Source: an uncultured Chlorobiaceae bacterium (GTDB lineage Bacteria; Bacteroidota; Chlorobiia; Chlorobiales; Chlorobiaceae). Taken from it: 12,264 bases of DNA. A program made the translations under genes and the position numbers. The notes beneath the pieces are model-generated. The model searched no databases. It was given only the letters and a program-made list of their open reading frames with translations, and was not told where the DNA came from. Below are positions 6,103-12,264 of this stretch, piece after piece; positions within the stretch are counted from its first letter, which is position 1, and each line of letters begins with the position of its first letter. The stretch lies in the NCBI GenBank assembly GCA_903917955.1, contig CAIXCO010000130.1, forward strand, positions 1-12,264. The letters run 5' to 3'.

Positions 6103-7257
6103 ATGAGTACAAAAGCAACAAAACGACTTTTCGCCGACGTTATGGGGCCTCTTCTTGATGGAAAAGGCGACATCGACTGTTCAAACAGGGGGTTGACCTC
6201 TCTTGAGGGGTGCCCTGGAATCGTGGCAGGAAATTTCAACTGTTCAGAAAATCAGTTGACAACGCTCGATGGTGGCCCTCACACCGTTACCGGTGATTTT
6301 GTCTGTTCAAATAACCAGTTAACCTCACTCGAAGCTGGCCCTGATGACGTTCTCGGCGATTTCGATTGTTCTCACAATCACTTGCTCTCGCTCGAAGGTG
6401 CTCCAAAAAAGATAACCGGGAATTTCGATTGTTCCACCAACCAGTTGACCTCGCTTCATGGCGACCTAAAAAAAGTTGGTGGCGATTTTTCCTGTTCAGA
6501 GAACCTGCTGACCTCACTCAATGGTGCTCCTCATAAAGTTGGCGGCGATTTTTCCTGTTCGGAAAACCAGCTACTATCACTTGAGGGCGCTCCTCGTGAA
6601 GTTGGCGATTTTGATTGTGCCCACAATCAGTTGACCTCACTCGAAGGGAGCCCGGATGAAATTCACGGCGATTTCGATTGTTCTTACAATCAACTGACTT
6701 CACTGGCAGGCTGCCCGAATTTTATTATCGGTGACTTTTTTTGCACAGGGAACCAACTGACTTCACTGAAAGGTGGACCGGTGGTTGTGTACGGAAACTT
6801 CGATTGTTCAAACCATAAGCTGGAATCACTCAAGGGAGCTCCAAAAGAGGTGGAGGGCGATTTTAACTGTTCAGGAAACCTGTTGACTTCACTTGCGGGA
6901 ACGCCTCTGGAGGTTCGTCATTTTGATTGTTCCTGCAATCAGTTAACAACACTCCGGGGTGCACCTCACAAGGTCAGCGGCAATTTTTCCTGTTCAGCAA
7001 ACCTTTTAACATCGCTCAAAGGTGCTCCAAAAAAGGTCAAGGGCTCTTTTAACTGCTCAAGCAACCAATTGACAACACTTGATGGGGTACCAAAAAAAAT
7101 CAAAGGGGATTTCGATTGTTCCGACAACCGACTGAAAACTCTTGAAGGAGATCTCAAGAAAGTAAGCGGAGATTTTATTTGCGGGGGAAATATCGGAATA
7201 TTTGATGACGAAGAGGCACGGGCAATCTGCACGATCAAAGGGAACACAATAGTGTGA
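6103..7257 (+). CDS. Leucine-rich-repeat protein 2, paralog of LRR protein 1
   Basis: A 384-residue protein built like LRR protein 1. It has a 21-residue N-cap containing FADVMG and LDGK, 16 tandem LRR-like units of mostly 21 residues, and a 29-residue C-cap (EEARA ... IKGN) exactly as long as that of its paralog. Units 7 and 13 have 20 residues. All 16 units plus the cap keep Cys at the FxC position and nearly all keep the turn Asn. A solenoid for protein-protein contact is the likely fold; no catalytic residues, signal peptide or membrane segment are visible. It is transcribed away from ppk1 and towards the CHAD-ParA pair, 118 bp upstream of the CHAD gene, with an inverted repeat between them. 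It may share a transcript with them or be a separate unit. Function unknown; the position invites a role in polyphosphate biology, which is inference only. Confidence 0.9.
   Translation: MSTKATKRLFADVMGPLLDGKGDIDCSNRGLTSLEGCPGIVAGNFNCSENQLTTLDGGPHTVTGDFVCSNNQLTSLEAGPDDVLGDFDCSHNHLLSLEGAPKKITGNFDCSTNQLTSLHGDLKKVGGDFSCSENLLTSLNGAPHKVGGDFSCSENQLLSLEGAPREVGDFDCAHNQLTSLEGSPDEIHGDFDCSYNQLTSLAGCPNFIIGDFFCTGNQLTSLKGGPVVVYGNFDCSNHKLESLKGAPKEVEGDFNCSGNLLTSLAGTPLEVRHFDCSCNQLTTLRGAPHKVSGNFSCSANLLTSLKGAPKKVKGSFNCSSNQLTTLDGVPKKIKGDFDCSDNRLKTLEGDLKKVSGDFICGGNIGIFDDEEARAICTIKGNTIV
6166..7167 (+). repeat. Tandem ~63-bp repeat array (16 units) within LRR protein 2
   Basis: Sixteen in-frame units (fourteen of 63 bp, two of 60 bp) encode GDFxCSxNQLTSLxGxPxxV-type repeats. 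The array lies in opposite orientation to the one at 1975-2886, making a diverged inverted repeat pair that encloses ppk1 and phoU. Confidence 0.88.
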
Positions 7258-7270
7258 AGCGCTGCGACGA

Positions 7271-7335
7271 CCGGGCCATTGAGCTGTTTTATTTTACCTC
7301 AAACTCTTCTATCTTGATAGGGCTCAATGTACCGG
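7271..7335 (+). terminator. Imperfect long inverted repeat after LRR protein 2, possible terminator
   Basis: CCGGGCCATTGAGC (7271-7284) can pair with GCTCAATGTACCGG (7322-7335): 12 of 14 positions match, and the arm is directly followed by TTTT. The 37-nt loop is long for an intrinsic terminator and the T-run is short, so a regulatory or protein-binding repeat is also possible. It occupies most of the 118-bp gap before the CHAD gene. Confidence 0.35.
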
Positions 7336-7375
7336 TTTTAGATCGGGCTCTTCCATTTTTAATCGCAGGCTGCGG

Positions 7376-8947
7376 ATGCACATTGCCCCTAAGACGGTAT
7401 ACTTCAGATTGAATCAGGCCGACTCCACCGAGTCGCTGGCTGAAAGCGCACGTTTCTCCAGTTGGCAACTCAAAGCTTACGCCTCCCGTATTGAGCGGCG
7501 GGAGTTCTACGATACGTTCGAGTGGCAGGCTTTTGAGAAAGGAGTTGCAATTGTCAAAAAGAGGAGAACCCTTTTTTTGACCGATCTCAATACCGGCCAG
7601 GAGAGCGACTCTCTCTCTTTCGCCAGCACCCCCTCCTCTTTTTTTGCCAATGCGCTTCCATCCGGCACACTGAAAGCAGCACTCTCTTCACTGACTGAGT
7701 TCAGGGCATTCATCAAGCTCTGCTCCGTGAACGCTCTCATCACCTCATACCGCATTCTTGATGACAATGAAAAGAGTATCGCACTGCTGACCTCCGAATC
7801 ACTCTCACTGGCCGACCAGGAAAAGCCGGAACCCATCATGCATCTCCTGGCACTTTCGCCGCTCAGGGGATATGAAGATGAGGTAGAGCGTATGATAACG
7901 TCATTGAAAAACGACGACAACATTGCAAAAGTTCTTGATTTCAGGGAGCTTTTTCTGCTGATCATGAAAACTGCTGGCCTCAGCGTGCAGGGCTACTCTT
8001 CAAAAATCAGCCTCAATCTTGACGGAGATGCTCCTGTTTATCAAAGTGCCCGTCAATTGCTTCAGTTCACCTTTTCAGTCATGCGGGCCAATGAAGAGGG
8101 GATCAAAAAAAAACTCGATTCCGAATTTTTGCACGACTATCGTGTCGCCATACGCCGCACCCGCTCCATTCTGAAGCAGCTCAAAGGCGTTTTTGAGCCC
8201 GAAAAAACGGCATACTATCTCAATCTCTTCAGGGAGCTTGGGAAGCAAACCAACGAATTGCGTGACCGGGATGTCTCTCTTTTGCGTGAGACAAGCTATT
8301 TCCAGACTCTGCCCCCTTCTCTGCGGCCATCACTCAAGCTCTTTTTCACCGACATTGCCGCATCCCGCAAGCAGTTGCACAAGGAGTTCTGTAGCTATCT
8401 TGCCTCCGACGCCTGCCAATCCTTTCTTGCAGAATGGGATGCTTTTGTACACCAGCAATCCGTTCCTGATCCTGACCGATGCCCGAACGCCTCTCTTTCG
8501 ACTGCGAGTGTTGCTGTAGAGAGCATCAAAAAAGCCTGGAAAAAAGTTATCCGCCATGGTCGTCAGGTCAGTGAGGAGACAACTGACAGCGAAATCCATG
8601 CACTGCGCATCGACTGCAAAAAACTGCGCTATCTGCTTGAATTCTTCTCCTCCATTTTCCCCCATAAATCGGTCGCTCCTGTTGTGCGCCAATTGAAGGA
8701 GCTCCAGGACAACCTTGGTGACTTTGTCGATTTTTCGGTTCAACTGCACTCTCTTCGTGAACGTCTGAGTGCACTGCCTGCCGGCAAAGAGGAGATCTTG
8801 CTTGCCGCATCAATGGGTGCCCTTATGGCTACCCTTTTCCAAAAACAGGAGGAGGCGAGGAATACATTCCACCAAACCTTCAAGGCGTTTGACCATGATA
8901 AAACCGCTGAACTCTTTCACGATCTTCTGACAAGCAAACTGAAATGA
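7376..8947 (+). CDS. CHAD-domain protein with degenerate CYTH-like N-terminal half
   Basis: The C-terminal half (about residues 220-515) is a CHAD domain: a helical domain with conserved His and many basic residues. It is seen here as FLHDYRVAIRRTRS (His about 253) and HALRIDCKKLRYLLEFF (His about 408). CHAD domains bind polyphosphate and localise to polyphosphate granules. The N-terminal ~210 residues resemble a triphosphate-tunnel CYTH domain (ERREFYDTF near 40, FLTDLNTG near 67, LSPLRGYEDEVE near 160). However, the hallmark N-terminal ExExK is not visible (VYFRLN instead), so catalysis looks lost. At 523 residues this matches known CYTH-CHAD fusions. The ATG at 7376 has a weak AGG 6 bases upstream; no better ATG, GTG or TTG lies in frame above it. 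The stop overlaps the ParA start by 4 bp, implying translational coupling. Likely role: polyphosphate binding, perhaps a granule adaptor. Confidence 0.86.
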   Translation: MHIAPKTVYFRLNQADSTESLAESARFSSWQLKAYASRIERREFYDTFEWQAFEKGVAIVKKRRTLFLTDLNTGQESDSLSFASTPSSFFANALPSGTLKAALSSLTEFRAFIKLCSVNALITSYRILDDNEKSIALLTSESLSLADQEKPEPIMHLLALSPLRGYEDEVERMITSLKNDDNIAKVLDFRELFLLIMKTAGLSVQGYSSKISLNLDGDAPVYQSARQLLQFTFSVMRANEEGIKKKLDSEFLHDYRVAIRRTRSILKQLKGVFEPEKTAYYLNLFRELGKQTNELRDRDVSLLRETSYFQTLPPSLRPSLKLFFTDIAASRKQLHKEFCSYLASDACQSFLAEWDAFVHQQSVPDPDRCPNASLSTASVAVESIKKAWKKVIRHGRQVSEETTDSEIHALRIDCKKLRYLLEFFSSIFPHKSVAPVVRQLKELQDNLGDFVDFSVQLHSLRERLSALPAGKEEILLAASMGALMATLFQKQEEARNTFHQTFKAFDHDKTAELFHDLLTSKLK

Positions 8948-9684
8948 AAACCATAGCACTCTACAGTATCAAGGGCGGAGTCGGAAAAACGGCGGCGGCG
9001 GTCAACCTCTCCTACCTCTCCTCCCTGACATCTCAACCAACCCTGATCTGCGATCTCGATCCACAGGGAGCAAGCTCCTACTATTTCAGAATTACCGCAT
9101 CAAAAAAATATAACAGCGATCAATTTCTGAAGGGCAACAAAAAAATCTACCGCAACATCAAGGCGACCGATTTTGAAAACCTTGACCTGCTCCCTTCCGA
9201 CTTTTCCTACCGCAATCTTGATATCGAACTCTCTGAAGAGAAAAAGCCTCAAAAAAAGCTCAAAAAGAATCTTGAAGAGCTGAGCGAGGAGTACCACTAT
9301 CTCTTTTTTGACTGCCCGCCAAACCTGACACTCCTTTCAGAAAGTGTTTTTGCTGCCTCCGACCTGATTCTGGTGCCTTTAATTCCCACGACGCTCTCAA
9401 TGCGCACCTACTTCCAATTACAGGATTTTTTCAAGGAGAATAAACTTGATGGCTCAAAAATACGCCCATTTTTCAGCATGGTGGAGAAGCAGAAAAAATT
9501 ACACCGCGACATCATCCTTGAATTCGGTCAGCAGCCGGGGTTTCTTGCCCAAACCATCCCCTGCAACACAGAGGTCGAAAAAATGGGTCTCTACCGCGCA
9601 CCACTCAATGCCGTTCTGCCCAATGCTCCTGCCTCAAAAGCCTACAGCAATCTCTGGGAGGAGCTTCGCTCGCACCTTGTCTAA
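8944..9684 (+). CDS. ParA/Soj-type partitioning ATPase
   Basis: A 246-residue P-loop ATPase of the ParA/MinD superfamily. The deviant Walker A motif KGGVGKT occupies residues 10-16, with signature Lys10 and catalytic Lys15. Walker A' is DLDPQG (Asp37, Asp39), and Walker B is FFDCPPN around Asp123. There is no N-terminal helix-turn-helix and no C-terminal amphipathic targeting helix is evident, so it fits the short Soj/McdA-like class that dimerises with ATP on nucleoid DNA rather than a membrane-bound MinD. A Lys-rich stretch (residues 100-109) is unusual. No ParB or centromere-like repeat is visible nearby; its only tightly linked partner is the CHAD gene (4-bp ATGA overlap). That argues for cargo positioning rather than plasmid partition. 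The stop overlaps the stop of the convergent ABC ATPase gene. Confidence 0.9.
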   Translation: MKTIALYSIKGGVGKTAAAVNLSYLSSLTSQPTLICDLDPQGASSYYFRITASKKYNSDQFLKGNKKIYRNIKATDFENLDLLPSDFSYRNLDIELSEEKKPQKKLKKNLEELSEEYHYLFFDCPPNLTLLSESVFAASDLILVPLIPTTLSMRTYFQLQDFFKENKLDGSKIRPFFSMVEKQKKLHRDIILEFGQQPGFLAQTIPCNTEVEKMGLYRAPLNAVLPNAPASKAYSNLWEELRSHLV

Positions 9685-11009
9685 CCCTCGTCAACTCTGC
9701 CCGGGTTCTCCAGACTCAGTATGCCTGAGGCTTCCTCGTAGGCAAAGTGTTCGGCATACCGACCCCATTCAATGGCGACCTGCAACACTCTTTCAGCCTC
9801 ATCTTCGCTGAAAAAATCTTCGAGTTCACGCAAAAAGCGATCTTCCTTTGCCCGATTCCCCGGCCGCTCATCAATAATATGACGAATATGGGCGGCGAGG
9901 GAGACGTGACGGATAAGATGTTCGGCAAAAATTACCTTGCGTTGCAGAATGTCAGAATCCACAAAGCTTTTTCCCGACGTGCTCAGCTCCACATCGCCAC
10001 CCTCGGTACGGGCAAAAGCAAGAATTTCCAATGCTTCAAGCAGCGGAAAAAGCTCCTCAACACCAAATCCCATCTGATCAGCCAATTCAGGAAGATCAGC
10101 TCTGCCATTGTAGGGCTCCCCTGCCAGGGCTTCCATGAAACCGGCCAATTGATTGATGGGGGCACTCGGCAGACGATAGGAGAGTGGTACCGCTTCGCTC
10201 TTGCCAGCAGCACTGCGTGAGCGCTTGGTCATAAGCTCATAGACCTCATCAACAATCTGGCGGAACTGCGGAGCCTCACGGTCACGCGGGTGTTGCAAGG
10301 CAATTTTTATCTCTGACAAAATTGTCCCCGGATTGGTTCCGAGAATAACAATCCGGTCTGAAAGAAGAACCGCCTCTTCGATATTATGAGAAACCAGCAG
10401 AATCCCCTTGGTCGGGATACGACGCTCCAGCCAGAGCTCAATCAAATCGGTACGGAGCGTTTCGGCGGTCAAAACATCAAGGGCTGAAAAAGCTTCGTCC
10501 ATCAAAAGGAGTGTCGGTTCAACCACCAGTGCACGAGCAAAGCCGACCCGCTGCCGCATCCCGCCGGAAAGCTCCTTTGGATAGGCCGATTCGAAGCCAT
10601 CCAGCCCTATCAAATCAATTGCAGCCAATGCCCTCTGGCGGCGCTCTCCCTGAGGCACCCCCATGGCATCCAATCCCAGTTCAACATTTTCCAGAACCGT
10701 GAACCAGGGGAAAAGGGCAAAGGTCTGAAACACCATTGCCAACCCCTTTACCGGCCCGGTAACCGGCTTTCCGCCATACAACACCTCCCCACTGCCCGGT
10801 CGGGCAAGGCCGGAAATGATACGAAGCAGAGTAGATTTGCCTGAACCAGAACGTCCCAGGAGCGCAACAATCTCTCCCTCCTTGATGTTCAGGCTTACCC
10901 CATCAAGGACGAGATGCTCTTCACCTCCTGTCTTCTTGAAGGATTTGCAAATATTGCTGAGTGTCAGCAGGTTGCGCTCCGGCTGTAAAGGTTCCGTCAT
11001 ATAACTCAT
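9681..11009 (-). CDS. ABC importer ATPase, nitrate/sulfonate/taurine type, with C-terminal AAA-associated domain
   Basis: The energising subunit of an ABC importer. Residues 15-260 are a complete nucleotide-binding domain: Walker A GRSGSGKST (52-60), Q-loop Gln95, signature LSGGMRQR (147-154), Walker B LLLMDE (167-172) and H-loop His208. The sequence resembles SsuB/TauB/NrtD-like ATPases. Residues ~285-430 form an extra helical domain, recognisable as the AAA-associated C-terminal domain found on a subset of these ATPases; its role is not well defined. The substrate cannot be read from sequence, and no solute-binding protein gene is in the window. The ATG abuts the TAA of the permease gene with no gap, so translation is probably coupled; an in-frame ATG 9 bases further in (11000) is an alternative. 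Its TAG shares bases with the TAA of parA. Confidence 0.92.
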   Translation of the reverse strand: MSYMTEPLQPERNLLTLSNICKSFKKTGGEEHLVLDGVSLNIKEGEIVALLGRSGSGKSTLLRIISGLARPGSGEVLYGGKPVTGPVKGLAMVFQTFALFPWFTVLENVELGLDAMGVPQGERRQRALAAIDLIGLDGFESAYPKELSGGMRQRVGFARALVVEPTLLLMDEAFSALDVLTAETLRTDLIELWLERRIPTKGILLVSHNIEEAVLLSDRIVILGTNPGTILSEIKIALQHPRDREAPQFRQIVDEVYELMTKRSRSAAGKSEAVPLSYRLPSAPINQLAGFMEALAGEPYNGRADLPELADQMGFGVEELFPLLEALEILAFARTEGGDVELSTSGKSFVDSDILQRKVIFAEHLIRHVSLAAHIRHIIDERPGNRAKEDRFLRELEDFFSEDEAERVLQVAIEWGRYAEHFAYEEASGILSLENPGRVDEG

Positions 11010-12264
11010 TTAATCAAGACGATAGCGGGTTTGAGAAAGAGTGTACAGCCGCCCCCAAAAGAAACGGTTAAAAAAGACAACATAGAGACTCATGACGGCG
11101 ATACCGAGCACAATATGCGGGTAATCCCCTTTTTCACTCCAGTGGGCAATGTAGGAACCAAGCCCGGTAGCCGTGAGTGTTGTGTTACCCCAACTCACAA
11201 CTTCTGCAACGATACTGGCGTTCCAGGTCCCCCCCGAAGCGGTGACAAGACCCGTCAGAAGTGAAGGAATGATACCCGGAAGCAAAAGATGCTTCCAGAG
11301 TCGCCAACCCGAAAGACCAAGGTTTTGGGCAGCTTCACGAAGATCACTGGGAATGGCTGATGCTCCGGCAATGACGTTGAAAAGGATATACCATTGCGTA
11401 CCGAGAATCATCAGCGGCGCTGTCCAAATTTCCGGAGAGAGCCGGTATCGCACCATCAAAAAGACAGCAACGGGAAAGAGGAGATTTGCCGGAAAAGCTG
11501 CAAGAAACTGGGCTATGGGCTGAACCCTTGTTGCCCAGCGAGGATTAAGCCCAATAATGACCCCCAGCGGAACCCAAACCAGACAAGCGAGGAGCAGCAG
11601 CACCATCACGCGGGCAAGTGTTATGAGCCCCAGCACAAAGACCTTCCCGATTTCGGCATGATCAACACCGCTGCTGACGAAACTGACCAGCATCCATACA
11701 CCAAGTGCCACAGCACCAATCAAGAGCCCATACCAGGTAACTCCCTGTAATTTTGTAACCAGAGGTGAGGGTTCCCTGAAATTCAAAGTGCGCCGGGGTA
11801 GTTTCGGAATTTTTTCAACAAAACAATTCCACTGCTCACCGGAAAATCTTGCAAACCGGCGAAGCAGATGTGCACGTTGAAAGAGCGTAAGCATCCATGA
11901 CTCCACCGGCTCCTGACTTTCGGTCAATTCAAACTTGAATTTTTCGGCCCATGCTACCAGCGGACGAAAAAGTAACTGGTCATACAAAAGAATGACAATC
12001 AGCATGGTGAGCAGTGCAAAGCCAATTGCCGAAAGATCTTTGTTCTGTATCGCCTGGGCCACATAGGAACCAATTCCGGGAAGGGTCACTGAGGTTTTGC
12101 CTACGGTAATGGCTTCAGAAGCGACAACAAAAAACCAGCCGCCTGAGACCGACATCATGGTATTCCAGATCAGGTTGGGTGTTGCATAAGGGGCCTCCAG
12201 TTTCCAGAACTTTTGCCAGGATGAGAGGCCAAAAAGATCAGAAGCCTCCCTGAGCTCCTTGGGA
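11010..12264 (-). CDS. Tandem-fused ABC importer permease (partial, 5' end beyond the window)
   Basis: The membrane channel of the same importer. The frame is open through the right window edge, giving 417 visible residues. Two separate EAA cytoplasmic loops are present: one in the edge part (KELREASDLFGLSSWQKFW, about 12203-12260) and one at 11277-11339 (LREAAQNLGLSGWRLWKHLL). Thus two BPD_transp_1 modules are fused in one chain, joined by a cytoplasmic linker of about 70 residues between a helix encoded around 11960-12030 and one around 11670-11740. A natural-looking ATG pair at 12153-12158 is not the start, because the first EAA loop lies upstream of it. Family members of this double type run to roughly 550-600 residues, so about a quarter is missing. 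It pairs with the ATPase directly downstream; substrate unknown. Confidence 0.9.
   Translation of the reverse strand, partial: PKELREASDLFGLSSWQKFWKLEAPYATPNLIWNTMMSVSGGWFFVVASEAITVGKTSVTLPGIGSYVAQAIQNKDLSAIGFALLTMLIVILLYDQLLFRPLVAWAEKFKFELTESQEPVESWMLTLFQRAHLLRRFARFSGEQWNCFVEKIPKLPRRTLNFREPSPLVTKLQGVTWYGLLIGAVALGVWMLVSFVSSGVDHAEIGKVFVLGLITLARVMVLLLLACLVWVPLGVIIGLNPRWATRVQPIAQFLAAFPANLLFPVAVFLMVRYRLSPEIWTAPLMILGTQWYILFNVIAGASAIPSDLREAAQNLGLSGWRLWKHLLLPGIIPSLLTGLVTASGGTWNASIVAEVVSWGNTTLTATGLGSYIAHWSEKGDYPHIVLGIAVMSLYVVFFNRFFWGRLYTLSQTRYRLD

Noticed and set aside
6966..7247. Minus-strand frame of 93 codons
   Set aside because: Same repeat-shadow effect, opposite the end of LRR protein 2.
1885..7257. 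Idea that the tandem repeats are a CRISPR array or minisatellite
   Set aside because: All units are in frame, encode a conserved protein motif without spacers, and lie within long open frames with good ribosome binding sites.
8944..9684. ParA gene as a sign of a plasmid or integrated element
   Set aside because: No ParB, replication gene, integrase or att-like repeat is present, and it is tightly coupled to a CHAD gene in a chromosomal-looking context.
9747..10220. Plus-strand frame of 157 codons
   Set aside because: Antisense to the C-terminal domain of the ABC ATPase; no independent evidence.

Overview
The window looks like chromosomal DNA of a Gram-negative bacterium, most likely a green sulfur bacterium (Chlorobium/Pelodictyon type). 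This is inference from the overall look of the proteins and gene mix; nothing here (no rRNA, no photosynthesis gene) proves it. I see no tRNA, rRNA, CRISPR array, insertion sequence or phage genes.

Layout. (1) Bases 1-634, plus strand: a small protein with two C-terminal membrane helices, possibly cut by the window edge. (2) Bases 668-5826, minus strand: ppk1 (polyphosphate kinase), phoU 12 bp downstream, a leucine-rich-repeat (LRR) protein with a candidate promoter of its own, then a calcineurin-like metallophosphoesterase preceded by a consensus -10 box and a perfect 12-bp stem-loop. (3) Bases 6103-9684, plus strand, divergent from ppk1: a second LRR protein paralogous to the first, a protein with a degenerate CYTH-like half and a CHAD half, and a ParA/Soj-type ATPase whose start overlaps the CHAD stop (ATGA). 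(4) Bases 9681-12264, minus strand: an ABC importer ATPase of the nitrate/taurine type with an extra C-terminal domain, and a tandem-fused permease running off the right end. The ATPase and ParA genes converge and their stop codons overlap.

How the genes may work together. Bases 3004-9684 read as a polyphosphate neighbourhood. PPK1 makes polyphosphate, PhoU is the phosphate-signalling partner, CHAD domains are known to bind polyphosphate, and ParA-type ATPases position chromosomes, plasmids and other large cargos on the nucleoid. The most interesting hypothesis is that the CHAD protein and ParA form a polyphosphate-granule positioning or inheritance pair encoded next to the synthase. The two LRR paralogs, in opposite orientation on either side of ppk1-phoU, could be accessory scaffold proteins of the same system. 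This is inference from gene order and domain content. The ABC transporter at the right end is probably unrelated.

Several longest-possible starts look wrong. Better starts are proposed for the metallophosphoesterase (1747), LRR protein 1 (2937) and ppk1 (5826), based on ribosome binding sites, paralog alignment or hairpins lying in the would-be N-terminal extension.
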